64,000 bases of DNA from contig NZ_JACJKS010000002.1 of the NCBI RefSeq assembly GCF_016901695.1, positions 124,001-188,000 on the forward strand. Reading direction: 5' to 3'. The DNA comes from Mordavella massiliensis (lineage in GTDB: Bacteria; Bacillota; Clostridia; Lachnospirales; Lachnospiraceae). The notes under the pieces are model-generated. The model made no database searches, had not been told where the DNA came from, and saw only the letters and a program-made list of their open reading frames with translations. How positions within the stretch are numbered: the first letter of the stretch is position 1; each line of letters starts with the position of its first letter. Positions 1-9,135 of this stretch are shown here, one piece after another. The translations under genes were made by a program, and so were the position numbers.

Positions 1-1
1 C

Positions 2-55
2 TTCTCCTGGAACCATTCCGCCAGGGAGTACGAGAAGCTCTACGACGAATTATAA
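2..55 (+). CDS. glgA: C-terminal end of probable glycogen synthase (partial)
   Basis: Only the last 17 codons and the TAA stop are inside the window. They read FSWNHSAREYEKLYDEL, which resembles the helix that ends bacterial ADP-glucose-type glycogen synthases (W-x-x-S-A-x-x-Y-x-x-x-Y). A strong hairpin terminator follows directly, so this is the last gene of its unit. The identification rests on a very short stretch and would be settled by the preceding sequence. Confidence 0.45.
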   Translation, partial: FSWNHSAREYEKLYDEL

Positions 56-70
56 AAAAGAAGACAGATC

Positions 71-118
71 ACGGGCCGCCGCGTTCACATATCGGGCGCG
101 GCGGCCCGTTGCATTCTA
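71..118 (+). terminator. Rho-independent terminator after the first gene
   Basis: A perfect 13-bp GC-rich stem (71-83 pairs with 97-109) with a 13-nt loop is followed by a short T-containing tract. It separates the upstream gene from the methionine synthase pair. Confidence 0.8.
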
Positions 119-130
119 CAGGAGAAAGGT

Positions 131-784
131 ATGACAGACGAGAGGACGAAGGAGGCGCTGCGCTATCTCGGATACGGCAGGCAGCAGGCGGACAGCCTTG
201 TGGCGGAGAAGATCGGGCAGGCGTTCCGGGAGCTGGAACGCACGGCGGACAGGCGGTTTGTCAGCCGGGAGTTCGACCTCTCCCTCACGGGAGACGGGGA
301 AGTCTGGATCGGCGGCATGCACATCCGCAGCAGGAGCCTCGGGAAGAATATGAAGGGATGCTGCCGGGCCATCCTGCTGGCCGCCACGCTGGGCGCGGGC
401 GTAGACCGGCTCCTGCGGCGGCAGTCCCTGACGGACATGGCGGACGCGGTCGTGACCCAGGCCTGCGCCGCGGCCATGCTGGAGGCGTATCTGGATGAGG
501 AGCAGGAGAGGATCGCCGGCCGCCTTGCCGGGGAGGGCAGATACCTGCGGCCCAGGTTCAGCCCCGGATACGGAGATTTTTCCATCCGGCACCAGGGGCA
601 GATCCTGGCTATGCTGGAGGCGCCGAAGCGGATCGGACTGTCCATGACGGACAGCTGCATGCTGACGCCTGTGAAATCCGTCACGGCCGTGGCCGGCATC
701 AGCAGGCACAGGGAGCCGTGCCACCGGAGGGGCTGCGAGGCCTGTGAAAAAAGAGACTGCATATATCGGAGGAACGAAGGATGA
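131..784 (+). CDS. Stand-alone methionine synthase activation-domain protein
   Basis: This 217-residue protein matches the AdoMet-binding reactivation domain of B12-dependent methionine synthase, which reductively remethylates cob(II)alamin when it becomes oxidised. The signature RPRFSPGYGDF near residues 139-149 is the AdoMet-binding loop, and the C-terminal half holds the TDSCMLTP and cysteine-rich segments usual in this family. In E. coli the domain is the C-terminus of MetH; here it is a separate gene placed upstream. Its TGA overlaps the ATG of metH by four bases (ATGA), so the two are translationally coupled. An AGGAG lies six bases before the start. Function in trans on the neighbouring MetH is inferred from the coupling and family. 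Confidence 0.85.
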   Translation: MTDERTKEALRYLGYGRQQADSLVAEKIGQAFRELERTADRRFVSREFDLSLTGDGEVWIGGMHIRSRSLGKNMKGCCRAILLAATLGAGVDRLLRRQSLTDMADAVVTQACAAAMLEAYLDEEQERIAGRLAGEGRYLRPRFSPGYGDFSIRHQGQILAMLEAPKRIGLSMTDSCMLTPVKSVTAVAGISRHREPCHRRGCEACEKRDCIYRRNEG

Positions 785-3174
785 TACTGGACAGACTGGG
801 AAAAGAACTGCTTTTTTTTGACGGAGGCATGGGCACGCTCCTGCAGGAGAAGGGGCTTGCGGCGGGAGAACTGCCGGAGACGTGGAACCTGGAGCACACG
901 GAGGAGATCGTGGATATCCACCGGCAGTATTTTGAGGCGGGCAGCGACATTGTCCTGGCAAATACATTCGGGGCCAACGCCCTGAAATTCCACGGCGGGG
1001 ACTACGACCTGGAAGATATCATCACCGCGGCTGTGGTGAGCGCCAGGGAGGGCGCATACCTGGGCGTCACGGATGACCGGGAGGTGTATGTGGCCATGGA
1101 TATGGGGCCCACCGGGAAGCTTCTGAAGCCGCTGGGCGATCTGGAGTTTGAGCGGGCCGTTGCCGCCTTCGGGGAGGCCGCCCGGTACGGGGAGGCTGCC
1201 GGGGCGGATCTGATCCACATTGAGACCATGAGCGATATGTACGAGATAAAGGCGGCCGTACTGGGCGCGAAGGAGAATACCTCCCTTCCGGTCTTTGTGA
1301 CCATGATCTTTGACGAGCGGGGAAAACTTCTGACCGGCGGGGATGTGGCTGCCGCTGTCGCCATGCTGGAGGGACTTAGGGTGGACGCCCTCGGCATCAA
1401 CTGCGGCCTGGGCCCTGCGCAGATGCTCCCTGTGCTGGAGGAGATCCTGCGCGTCACCTCCCTGCCGGTGATCGTAAAGCCAAACGCCGGCCTGCCGGCA
1501 GTCCGGGACGGACGGACCGTGTACGATGTGGATCCGGAGCAGTTTGCCGCCTCCATGAAGCGGATCGTTCAGATGGGCGCCTGCGCCGTCGGAGGCTGCT
1601 GCGGGACGACACCTGCGCACATCGCAAGCATGACGAAAGCCTGCCGGGGGCTTGCCGTGAAGCCGCCTGTAAAGAAGAAGGAGACCGTCGTCTCCTCCTA
1701 CGGGCAGGCGGTGGTCCTTGGGGATGAGCCGGTGATCATCGGCGAGCGCATCAATCCCACCGGCAAGAAGCGGTTCCGCCAGGCGCTGAAAGAGCACGAT
1801 ATGGACTACATTCTCAGGGAGGCGGCAGCCCAGCAGGAAGCCGGGGCCCACATCCTGGATGTGAATGTGGGGCTCCCGGATCTCGATGAGGCGGCCATGA
1901 TGCGGGATGTGATAGGGGAGATCCAGAGCATCACGAGCCTGCCGCTGCAGATCGACACGGTGGATCCGGCAGCGCTGGAAGCAGGCATGCGCATGTACAA
2001 CGGCAAGCCGATGATCAACTCTGTGAACGGCAAGCAGGAATCCATGGAGCAGGTCTTCCCGCTTGTGAAAAAATACGGCGGCGTGGTGGTGGGCCTCACC
2101 CTGGATGAAACGGGGATCCCGGATACGGCTGAAGGCCGGGCGGACATCGCCGGCCGGATCCTTGCGGGGGCGGCGGCGTACGGCATCGAGCCAAAGGACA
2201 TCGTGATCGATGTGCTGGCCATGACCATCAGCTCCGACCCGGCGGGCGCCGGGACGACACTGGAGGCGCTGCGCCTCGTGCGGGAGAGGTACGGGGTGCG
2301 CACAGTCCTGGGCGTCTCCAACATCTCTTTCGGGCTGCCCCGCCGTCCGGTGATCAACGCCGGCTTCTACACGATGGCGCTCATGAGCGGCCTGACGGCA
2401 GGGATCATCAACCCGGCTTCGGAGGACATGATGGGGGCCTACTTCTCGTACCGGGCCCTCATGGGATACGATGTGAACTGTGGGGCCTACATCCGCCGCT
2501 TCGGGCAGGAAAAAGAGCTGGCAGTCTCCGCCGGCGGCGCCTCCGCCGGGGCGCCCTCCCTTAAGGGCGCCATCCGGAAGGGGCTGAAGGAGGATGCGGC
2601 GGCGCTCACGGCAGAGCTCCTGAAGGAGGAAGAGCCCCTTGCCATCATCGACGGACACCTGATCCCGGCCCTCGACGAAGTGGGAAAAGGCTTTGAGAAA
2701 GGGACCGTCTTCCTCCCCCAGCTTCTCATGAGCGCAGACGCTGCCAAGGCCGCCTTCGCGGTCCTGAAAGCCCGGATGGAGGAGAGCGGGACCGGCAGGG
2801 AGAAAAAGGACAAGGTGATCCTCGCCACGGTGAAGGGAGATATTCACGATATCGGCAAAAATATCGTGAAAGTACTTCTGGAGAACTACAGCTTCCAGGT
2901 GATCGACATGGGCAAGGACGTGCCGCCGGAGGACATTGCCGGGAAGGCTGTGGAGGAGGACGTCCGGCTGGTGGGGCTGTCCGCCCTCATGACGACCACG
3001 GTCAGCAGTATGGAGGAGACGATCCGCCTTTTGCGGGAGCGCAAGAGCGACTGCCGCGTGATGGTGGGAGGCGCGGTCCTGAACCAGGAGTACGCGGACC
3101 AGATCGGCGCGGATTTCTATGGGAAGGACGCCATGCAGTCCGTCTATTATGCCCAGCGTGTATTTGACAGATAG
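781..3174 (+). CDS. metH: Cobalamin-dependent methionine synthase lacking the activation domain
   Basis: The 797-residue enzyme transfers a methyl group from methyltetrahydrofolate through cobalamin to homocysteine, the last step of methionine synthesis. The N-terminal homocysteine domain (about 1-290) has the zinc ligands C208 (GINCG) and C273/C274 (GGCCGTTP). A pterin-binding TIM barrel follows (about 310-570), then the cobalamin cap and Rossmann module ending at 797, with the D-x-H-x-x-G signature at 687-692 (H689 is the lower axial ligand). The roughly 340-residue activation domain of E. coli MetH is absent and is supplied by the overlapping upstream gene. The start codon lies in the ATGA overlap. 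No cobalamin or SAM riboswitch fits in the 75 bases before the pair. Confidence 0.95.
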   Translation: MILDRLGKELLFFDGGMGTLLQEKGLAAGELPETWNLEHTEEIVDIHRQYFEAGSDIVLANTFGANALKFHGGDYDLEDIITAAVVSAREGAYLGVTDDREVYVAMDMGPTGKLLKPLGDLEFERAVAAFGEAARYGEAAGADLIHIETMSDMYEIKAAVLGAKENTSLPVFVTMIFDERGKLLTGGDVAAAVAMLEGLRVDALGINCGLGPAQMLPVLEEILRVTSLPVIVKPNAGLPAVRDGRTVYDVDPEQFAASMKRIVQMGACAVGGCCGTTPAHIASMTKACRGLAVKPPVKKKETVVSSYGQAVVLGDEPVIIGERINPTGKKRFRQALKEHDMDYILREAAAQQEAGAHILDVNVGLPDLDEAAMMRDVIGEIQSITSLPLQIDTVDPAALEAGMRMYNGKPMINSVNGKQESMEQVFPLVKKYGGVVVGLTLDETGIPDTAEGRADIAGRILAGAAAYGIEPKDIVIDVLAMTISSDPAGAGTTLEALRLVRERYGVRTVLGVSNISFGLPRRPVINAGFYTMALMSGLTAGIINPASEDMMGAYFSYRALMGYDVNCGAYIRRFGQEKELAVSAGGASAGAPSLKGAIRKGLKEDAAALTAELLKEEEPLAIIDGHLIPALDEVGKGFEKGTVFLPQLLMSADAAKAAFAVLKARMEESGTGREKKDKVILATVKGDIHDIGKNIVKVLLENYSFQVIDMGKDVPPEDIAGKAVEEDVRLVGLSALMTTTVSSMEETIRLLRERKSDCRVMVGGAVLNQEYADQIGADFYGKDAMQSVYYAQRVFDR

Positions 3175-3214
3175 GGACATTTTTCATGTATCTGATTTTG
3201 TACACAGGCCCTCC

Positions 3215-3243
3215 TTGACAGGAAATTAACAACTGGCTATAGT
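3215..3243 (+). promoter_or_regulatory. Consensus sigma-A promoter for the hydrogenase gene
   Basis: TTGACA at 3215-3220 and TATAGT at 3238-3243 are separated by 17 bases, an almost perfect vegetative promoter. It lies about 35 bases upstream of the hydrogenase start, so the gene is expressed separately from metH. Confidence 0.8.
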
Positions 3244-3277
3244 GTAGATGATTAAAATGACAGGAGGAGACAGCGTT

Positions 3278-4792
3278 ATGGTAAGAGGGCTGGATACAAC
3301 AGTGCGCAGGATCCGCCGCCAGGTGTTCGAGGAAGTGGCGAGACTTGGCTTCGAGTCCTGCGACGAGACACTGAACGACGATATGGAGGCCATTCCCTAC
3401 AAGATGGTCAATGAGGATACAAAGGTGAAGTACAGGGAGAGCGTGTACCGCGCGCGGGCCATCGTGCGCGAGAGACTCCGCCTTGCCATGGGCCTGTCCC
3501 TGCGGCCGGAGAACAGGCCGGTGCACCTGACGGCAGGCGTGGAGGCGAGCAACATTTCCGACAAGTACTATGAACCGCCGCTTATGCAGGTGATCCCGTC
3601 CGCCTGCGAGGCGTGCGAGGAGAGAGGCTACGAGGTCAGCAACATGTGCAAGGGCTGCCTGGCCCACCCCTGTATGGAGGTTTGCCCGAAAGGAGCGATC
3701 TCCTTCGTGAACGGAAAATCCTACATCGACCAGTCCAAGTGCATCAAGTGTGGCAAGTGCAAGTCTGTATGCCCGTACGACGCCATCGCCAAGAAGGAGC
3801 GCCCCTGCCAGAAGGCGTGCGGCGTGGGCGCCATCACGTCCGACAAGATGGGGCGCGCCTACATCGACGCGGACAAGTGCGTATCCTGCGGCATGTGTAT
3901 GGTGAACTGCCCCTTCGGCGCCATCTCGGATAAATCCCAGATCTTCCAGCTGGCGCACGCCCTGAAAGGCGGGGAGGAGATCATCGCGGAGATCGCGCCG
4001 GCATTCTACGGTCAGTTCGGCGACAACATCACGCCCAGGAACCTGAAGGCGGCGCTTCAGGAGCTTGGATTTAAGGAATTTTACGAGGTGGCCCTGGGCG
4101 CGGACATCGGCGCTGTCGCTGAGGCCCATCACTATGTGGAGAAGGTGGCGACAGGAGAGCTTCCCTTCCTCCTCACATCCTGCTGCCCGTCCTGGGCCAT
4201 GCTGGCAAAGAAATACTTCCCGGATCTCATCGACGAGGTATCCCAGGAGCTGACGCCCATGGTGGCGACAGCCCGCACGATCAAGCAGAAGCACCCGGAC
4301 GCCAAAGTCGTCTTCATCGGCCCCTGCGCGGCCAAAAAGCTGGAGGCCATGCGCAGGGATGTGCGCAGCGATGTGGACTTTGTCATCACATTTGAGGAAC
4401 TGCAGGCCATGTTTGACGCAAAGGACATTGACCTCACCAAATACGAGGCCGAGTCCTCCTTCCACAACGCCACCGGCGCAGGGCGCGGATACGCCGTGGC
4501 GGGCGGCGTGGCGGACGCCATCCGCAGGTGCATCGGCGAGTACTATCCGGATGTGGATGTCAGCATCGAGCATGCGGAAGGGCTGGCTGAGTGCAAGAAA
4601 GTGCTCACCCTGGCGAAGGCGGGCCGCATGAACGGCTGCCTCATCGAGGGCATGGGCTGTCCCGGCGGCTGTGTGGCCGGAGCCGGCACGAACATCCCGG
4701 TGGCCAAGGCCCAGAAGAAGATACAGGACTTTGTGAAAGCATCCTCCCGGCAGCTTCCGCCGAAGGAGCTGGAGGAGATCGAGCTGGATTAA
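3278..4792 (+). CDS. Monomeric [FeFe] hydrogenase with ferredoxin-like N-terminus
   Basis: This 504-residue protein combines 4Fe-4S binding segments (several C-x2-C-x2-C-x3-C runs between about residues 110 and 215) with an H-cluster domain. The three H-cluster signatures are present: TSCCPSW at 300-306, GPCAAKK around C350, and EGMGCPGGC with C461 and C465. It should reduce protons or oxidise hydrogen with ferredoxin as partner. It has no plant-type [2Fe-2S] domain and no HydB/HydC neighbours, so it is not part of an electron-bifurcating complex here. The motif variants suggest a group-B-like enzyme, which is inference. An ATG at 3248 is possible, but AGGAGG at 3262-3267 supports the start used. 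The HydEFG maturases are not in the window. Confidence 0.85.
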   Translation: MVRGLDTTVRRIRRQVFEEVARLGFESCDETLNDDMEAIPYKMVNEDTKVKYRESVYRARAIVRERLRLAMGLSLRPENRPVHLTAGVEASNISDKYYEPPLMQVIPSACEACEERGYEVSNMCKGCLAHPCMEVCPKGAISFVNGKSYIDQSKCIKCGKCKSVCPYDAIAKKERPCQKACGVGAITSDKMGRAYIDADKCVSCGMCMVNCPFGAISDKSQIFQLAHALKGGEEIIAEIAPAFYGQFGDNITPRNLKAALQELGFKEFYEVALGADIGAVAEAHHYVEKVATGELPFLLTSCCPSWAMLAKKYFPDLIDEVSQELTPMVATARTIKQKHPDAKVVFIGPCAAKKLEAMRRDVRSDVDFVITFEELQAMFDAKDIDLTKYEAESSFHNATGAGRGYAVAGGVADAIRRCIGEYYPDVDVSIEHAEGLAECKKVLTLAKAGRMNGCLIEGMGCPGGCVAGAGTNIPVAKAQKKIQDFVKASSRQLPPKELEEIELD

Positions 4793-4797
4793 TTAAA

Positions 4798-4830
4798 AGC
4801 CCCGGCGTTGACAAACTCCGGGGCTCTCCT
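4798..4830 (+). terminator. Terminator of the hydrogenase gene
   Basis: AGCCCCGG (4798-4805) pairs with CCGGGGCT (4818-4825) around a 12-base loop, followed by a short pyrimidine-rich run. The loop contains the -35 hexamer of the next promoter. Confidence 0.7.
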
Positions 4831-4836
4831 TATAAT
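4808..4836 (+). promoter_or_regulatory. Perfect consensus promoter for alaS, nested in the terminator
   Basis: TTGACA at 4808-4813, a 17-base spacer and TATAAT at 4831-4836 match the vegetative consensus exactly. The -35 sits in the terminator loop and the right arm of the stem lies in the spacer. Confidence 0.85.
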
Positions 4837-4866
4837 TAGAAGATAGCCTGAATATAGGAGGAAGTT

Positions 4867-7503
4867 ATGCAGAAATACGGAGTGAATGAATTAAGAAGGA
4901 TGTTCCTGGAGTTCTTCGAGAGCAAGGGACACCTGGCTATGAAGAGTTTTTCCCTTGTGCCGCACAACGACAAGAGCCTGCTGCTCATCAATTCCGGCAT
5001 GGCGCCCCTGAAGCCCTATTTCACGGGCCAGGAGATCCCGCCGAGAAAGCGGGTCACCACCTGTCAGAAGTGCATCCGCACGGGTGATATCGAGAATGTT
5101 GGAAAGACAGCCCGCCACGGCACCTTCTTTGAGATGCTGGGCAACTTTTCCTTTGGGGATTATTTTAAGAAGGAGTCCATCGCCTGGACGTGGGAGTTCC
5201 TCACCGAGGTGGTGGGCCTTGACCCGGACCGTCTCTACCCGTCTGTCTATGTGGATGACGACGAGGCGTGGGAGATCTGGAACAAGCAGATCGGCATCCC
5301 TGCGGAGCGGATCTTCCGCTTCGGCAAGGAGGACAACTTCTGGGAGCACGGAAGCGGCCCCTGCGGCCCCTGCTCCGAGGTGTACTATGACCGGGGACCC
5401 GAGTACGGCTGCGGAAAGCCGGACTGCACGGTTGGCTGCGACTGCGACCGCTACATGGAGATCTGGAACAACGTATTTACCCAGTTCGACAACGACGGCC
5501 ACGGCAACTACACGGAACTGGAACAGAAGAATATCGACACCGGCATGGGACTGGAGCGCCTGGCCTGCATCGTGCAGGGCGTGGACTCCATGTTCGATGT
5601 GGATACGATCCTGGCGCTCCGGGAGCATGTGTGCCGCATTGCCGGAAAGGAGTACGGGAAAGAGTACGATACGGATGTGTCCATCCGCGTGATCACAGAC
5701 CACGTGCGCTCGGTCACCTTTATGATCTCCGACGGCATCCTGCCCTCCAACAGCGGCAGGGGCTATGTGCTGCGCCGCCTGCTCCGCCGGGCATGCCGCC
5801 ACGGCCGGCTCCTGGGCATCCAGGGGGAATTCCTCGTGGAGCTGGCCCGGACCGTCATCGACGGATCCAAGGACGGATATCCGGAACTGGAGGAGAAGAA
5901 GGACTTTATCTTTAAAGTGATCACAAAAGAGGAGGACCAGTTCAATAAGACCATCGATCAGGGACTGTCCATCCTGGAGGGCCTGGAGGCCGAGATGGAG
6001 AAGCAGGGCGTGAAAGTGCTGGACGGCGCGGAGGCGTTCCGTCTCTATGACACGTACGGGTTCCCTGCAGATCTGACCCGGGAGATCCTGGAGGAGAAAG
6101 GCTTCTCCATCGACGAGGAAGGGTTTGAGAAGGCGGCCATGGAGCAGAAGGAGAAGGCGAAAGGCACCTTCGGGGAGACCAACTACATGGGCGCGGACGT
6201 GACCGTGTACGAGTCCATTGATCCCTCCGTCACAAGCAAATTCGTCGGATACGACCATCTGACATACGATTCCGAGATCACCGTCCTCACCACGGAGGAC
6301 GAGATCGTGGATGCCCTCTCTGACGGGGAGAAGGGAACGGTCTTTGTAAAGGAGACGCCCTTCTATGCCACAAGCGGCGGCCAGGAGGCGGACAACGGAT
6401 ACATCCGCACAGCGGACGGCGTGTTCCGGGTGGAGGATACCATCAAGCTCCTGGGCGGCAAGATCGGCCATGTGGGCCATGTGGAGAGCGGCATGCTGAA
6501 GGTGGGGGACAAAGCGTCCCTCAACGTGGATGAGGAGAAGCGGGCCCTCTCCGCCAGGAACCACAGCGCCACGCACCTGCTGCAGAAGGCGCTGCGCCAG
6601 GTGCTGGGCTCTCATGTAGAGCAGGCCGGCTCCTCTGTCAACGAGTACAGGCTCCGTTTTGACTTCACACATTTCTCCGCCATGACGAAGGAGGAACTGA
6701 AGCAGGTGGAGGAGATCGTCAATGAGCAGATCATGAACTGCCTGCCTGTCAGGGCTGAGAACATGCCTATCGAGGAGGCGCGCAAGACAGGGGCTGCTGC
6801 GCTCTTCGGCGAGAAGTACGGCGACATCGTCCGGGTGGTGAGCATGGGCGACTTCTCAAAAGAGTTCTGCGGCGGCACGCACGTGGACAACACAGGCGTC
6901 ATCACCGCCTTTAAGATCGTCTCTGAGACAGGTGTTGCGGCCGGCGTCCGCAGGATCGAGGCCCTCACATCCAAGGGGCTTCTCCGGTACTACGATGAGC
7001 TGGAGGCGCGCCTGGAGCGCTGCGGAAAACTTCTGAAGACGACGCCTGACAAGGTGGAGGAGAGACTGACCCACATGCTTGCGGAGAACAAGGAGCTCCA
7101 CAGCGAGGTGGAGAGCTTAAAGAGCAAACTGGCCAGGGAGTCCATGGGCGACGTGACGGATCAGGTGACCGAGGTGAAAGGCATGAAATTCCTGGCTGCC
7201 CAGGCGCCGGGAGCGGACATGAACGGCCTGCGGGATCTGGGAGACCAGCTCAAGGACAAGCTGGGCGACTGCGTGATCGTGCTGGCGTCAGATACAGACG
7301 GCAAGGTGAACCTCATGGCGACAGCCACGGAGGGCGCCATCAGGGCGGGAGCCCATGCCGGCAACCTGATCAAAGCCATCGCGTCCTGCGTGGGCGGAGG
7401 CGGAGGCGGCCGTCCGAACATGGCCCAGGCAGGCGGCAAGAACCCGGCAGGCATCGGCGAGGCCCTTGCCAAGGCGAAGGAAGTGCTGGAAAACCAGCTC
7501 TAA
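4867..7503 (+). CDS. alaS: Alanyl-tRNA synthetase
   Basis: The 878-residue protein has the full bacterial AlaRS layout: a class II catalytic core with [18 protein letters not shown] in the first 100 residues, the tRNA-recognition region, the editing domain with the zinc motifs HSATHLL and CGGTH, and a C-terminal C-Ala/DHHA1 domain ending in a glycine run before RPNMAQAGG. It charges tRNA-Ala and clears mischarged Ser and Gly. An AGGAGG lies six bases before the ATG. Transcription starts from a perfect promoter 31 bases upstream, and the leader is far too short for a T-box. Confidence 0.98.
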   Translation: MQKYGVNELRRMFLEFFESKGHLAMKSFSLVPHNDKSLLLINSGMAPLKPYFTGQEIPPRKRVTTCQKCIRTGDIENVGKTARHGTFFEMLGNFSFGDYFKKESIAWTWEFLTEVVGLDPDRLYPSVYVDDDEAWEIWNKQIGIPAERIFRFGKEDNFWEHGSGPCGPCSEVYYDRGPEYGCGKPDCTVGCDCDRYMEIWNNVFTQFDNDGHGNYTELEQKNIDTGMGLERLACIVQGVDSMFDVDTILALREHVCRIAGKEYGKEYDTDVSIRVITDHVRSVTFMISDGILPSNSGRGYVLRRLLRRACRHGRLLGIQGEFLVELARTVIDGSKDGYPELEEKKDFIFKVITKEEDQFNKTIDQGLSILEGLEAEMEKQGVKVLDGAEAFRLYDTYGFPADLTREILEEKGFSIDEEGFEKAAMEQKEKAKGTFGETNYMGADVTVYESIDPSVTSKFVGYDHLTYDSEITVLTTEDEIVDALSDGEKGTVFVKETPFYATSGGQEADNGYIRTADGVFRVEDTIKLLGGKIGHVGHVESGMLKVGDKASLNVDEEKRALSARNHSATHLLQKALRQVLGSHVEQAGSSVNEYRLRFDFTHFSAMTKEELKQVEEIVNEQIMNCLPVRAENMPIEEARKTGAAALFGEKYGDIVRVVSMGDFSKEFCGGTHVDNTGVITAFKIVSETGVAAGVRRIEALTSKGLLRYYDELEARLERCGKLLKTTPDKVEERLTHMLAENKELHSEVESLKSKLARESMGDVTDQVTEVKGMKFLAAQAPGADMNGLRDLGDQLKDKLGDCVIVLASDTDGKVNLMATATEGAIRAGAHAGNLIKAIASCVGGGGGGRPNMAQAGGKNPAGIGEALAKAKEVLENQL

Positions 7504-7518
7504 AACGCAAAAAAATCA

Positions 7519-7546
7519 TTGACGTGCCGGAAAAATGTGCTATAAT
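7519..7546 (+). promoter_or_regulatory. Promoter for rpsU
   Basis: TTGACG at 7519-7524 and TATAAT at 7541-7546 with a 16-base spacer start just after the alaS stop and leave a leader of about 70 bases before rpsU. Confidence 0.7.
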
Positions 7547-7625
7547 CTATGGTAGTGCAATAAAAATACCCGATCAGTCGTATGATGCACAATATAGGGC
7601 TGGAGGGGAGGTTAGGTGTGAGACT

Positions 7626-7802
7626 ATGTCAAATGTAATCGTTAAAGAAAACGAGACGTTGGACAGCGCTTTACGCAGATTTAAAAGAAGCTGCGCAAAG
7701 GCTGGCATTCAGCAGGAGATTCGGAAGAGAGAGCATTACGAGAAACCGAGCGTAAGACGCAAAAAGAAATCCGAAGCTGCAAGAAAACGTAAATATAACT
7801 AA
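7626..7802 (+). CDS. rpsU: 30S ribosomal protein S21
   Basis: The 58-residue, strongly basic protein ([19 protein letters not shown] at the start, a [11 protein letters not shown] tail at the end) is the small-subunit protein S21, which helps 16S rRNA engage mRNA. An open frame runs further upstream to 7524, but the promoter -10 at 7541-7546 lies inside that extension and a GGAGG-rich ribosome site precedes 7626, so the short form is correct. A bidirectional terminator follows within 15 bases. Confidence 0.95.
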   Translation: MSNVIVKENETLDSALRRFKRSCAKAGIQQEIRKREHYEKPSVRRKKKSEAARKRKYN

Positions 7803-7814
7803 TGTGCAAAATAA

Positions 7815-7850
7815 GAGTGACACGCATCTGCGTGTCACTCGTTTTATTTT
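7815..7850. terminator. Bidirectional terminator between rpsU and maf
   Basis: An 11-bp perfect stem (7815-7825 with 7830-7840) has a 4-base loop. A-rich sequence lies on the left and a T-rich tract on the right, so it can end both convergent genes. The maf stop codon lies in the T tract. Confidence 0.85.
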
Positions 7851-8428
7851 AGACCCAGCTGCTTGAGTTCCTGCCAGAGCCTTGCGATGGGGAGCCCCAC
7901 CACGTTGTTGTAATCCCCCTCGATCCCCTTCACGTGGATGGCGAAGGGGCCCTGGATGCCGTAGGCGCCGGCCTTGTCCAGGGGATCGCCGGTGGCGATA
8001 TAGTCCCGCAGCTCCTGCCTGGAGATGGGGTAGAAGGTGACCTGGGTGCATGCGTGGAAGCTGTGCGCCGTCTCTTTGCCGTCCTTTCGCACGAGAAGGC
8101 AGACGCCGGTGTACACCTGGTGCGTGCGGTCGGCGAGGAGGGAGAGCATGTCCATGGCTTCCTCCCCGTCCGCCGGTTTGCCGAGGATCTCGCCCCTGTA
8201 AGAGACGACTGTGTCCGCGCCGATGACGGTGAGATCGCCGTCCGTCTCATCTTTTGCTTTCGCATAGATGTCCGCCGCTTTCTGCATGGCCAGCCCCCGG
8301 ACGATCTGCGCCGGGTCGGAGCCCTCCATTTTCTCCTCGGCACCGGAGGGCATGACGTCGAAGGAGAGGCCGGCCTGGGTGAGAAGCTCCCTCCTTCTGG
8401 GTGATGCGGATGCTAAAATGTATCTCAT
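7844..8428 (-). CDS. maf: Maf-family nucleoside triphosphate pyrophosphatase
   Basis: This 194-residue protein begins with the Maf signature (LASASPRRRELL) and contains IGADTVV and the conserved GDP-x-x-KAGAYGIQG block. Maf proteins hydrolyse non-canonical or modified nucleoside triphosphates, mainly dTTP/UTP-type substrates, and influence septation. The start is taken at the MRYILAS methionine, preceded by a GAAAGGA ribosome site; the open frame upstream of it overlaps the divergent promoter region and lacks family similarity. It converges on rpsU and shares its terminator. Confidence 0.92.
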   Translation of the reverse strand: MRYILASASPRRRELLTQAGLSFDVMPSGAEEKMEGSDPAQIVRGLAMQKAADIYAKAKDETDGDLTVIGADTVVSYRGEILGKPADGEEAMDMLSLLADRTHQVYTGVCLLVRKDGKETAHSFHACTQVTFYPISRQELRDYIATGDPLDKAGAYGIQGPFAIHVKGIEGDYNNVVGLPIARLWQELKQLGLK

Positions 8429-8470
8429 ACTGCCTTTTCCTTTCTTTTTTAGTCCGGGCGCAGACAAAGC

Positions 8471-8500
8471 TTGCCTTTGCCGCCTGCCCTGCTCTATAAT
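8471..8500 (+). promoter_or_regulatory. Promoter for the YbaK-type gene
   Basis: TTGCCT at 8471-8476 and TATAAT at 8495-8500 are 18 bases apart, 40 bases upstream of the start codon, in the divergent gap with maf. Confidence 0.65.
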
Positions 8501-8539
8501 GTGTATTATAAGACAAAACAGAAACGGAGGAAATACCCA

Positions 8540-9082
8540 ATGTATATCAGCGAGATCACGACAACGCCTCCGGAGAACGCACAAGAGCGCGTTCCCCTGG
8601 AGCAGAAAGTATACAAGGTCTTACAGAAACTCGGCATCCCGTACGAGAGGGTGGACAATGACCCCGCCTCTTCCATGGAGGAATGCGCGGAGATCGGGGA
8701 GGTGCTCGGCGCGCCGGTCAGAAAGGACGTCTTTTTGTGCAACCAGAAGAAGACTTCCTTCTTCCTGCTCCTGATGCCGGACGACAAACCTTTTGACACG
8801 GCCTCTTTCAGCAGGAAGCTGGGCGTGTCCCACATGTCCTTCGCCCCGCCGGAGCTGATGGTGAAGCACATCGGCTGCACGCCGGGATCCGCAAGCGTGA
8901 TGGGACTTTTAAATGATGAGGACGACTATGTGCAGCTCATCATTGACAAGGAAGTCGCGGAGGGGGAGTGGTTCGTGTGCAACACGGGCATCAACACGAC
9001 CCACCTGAAGTTTAAGACGCAGGACCTGCTGAAGAAGTTCCTGCCCCATACACACCACCGCCCGCGGATCGTGGATCTGTAG
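8540..9082 (+). CDS. YbaK/ProX-type aminoacyl-tRNA deacylase
   Basis: The 180-residue protein resembles the free-standing prolyl-tRNA editing family (prolyl-tRNA synthetase associated domain; YbaK/ProXp fold). Visible features are the N-terminal lid helix (EQKVYKVLQKLGIPYERVDN), a central FLCNQKKTSFFLLLMP strand with the lysine expected in this fold, and the glycine-rich C-TPGSASVMGLLND loop. Such proteins hydrolyse Ala- or Cys-mischarged tRNA-Pro; the exact substrate cannot be read from the sequence. The start at 8540 follows GGAGG; the open frame upstream runs through the promoter. It is a single-gene unit ending at a shared terminator. Confidence 0.8.
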   Translation: MYISEITTTPPENAQERVPLEQKVYKVLQKLGIPYERVDNDPASSMEECAEIGEVLGAPVRKDVFLCNQKKTSFFLLLMPDDKPFDTASFSRKLGVSHMSFAPPELMVKHIGCTPGSASVMGLLNDEDDYVQLIIDKEVAEGEWFVCNTGINTTHLKFKTQDLLKKFLPHTHHRPRIVDL

Positions 9083-9091
9083 GAGAAAAGC

Positions 9092-9130
9092 AAATGCCTG
9101 CGCGGAAGCTGTTCCGGCAGGCATTTTTCA
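9092..9130. terminator. Bidirectional terminator between convergent genes
   Basis: AAATGCCTGC (9092-9101) pairs with GCAGGCATTT (9117-9126). An A-run flanks the left and TTTTTCA the right, serving the deacylase gene and the DUF4317 gene. Confidence 0.8.
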
Positions 9131-9135
9131 TATGT

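Noticed and set aside
163-3180. A 1005-codon open frame on the minus strand opposite the methionine synthase genes
   Set aside because: High-GC coding DNA with favoured codons often leaves the opposite strand open. The product is low in recognisable motifs, rich in H, R, G and P, and both genes on the plus strand match known families throughout.
4837-4866. T-box riboswitch before alaS (and before hisZ, 62518-62567)
   Set aside because: The leaders after the consensus promoters are only about 30 and 50 bases, too short for a T-box.
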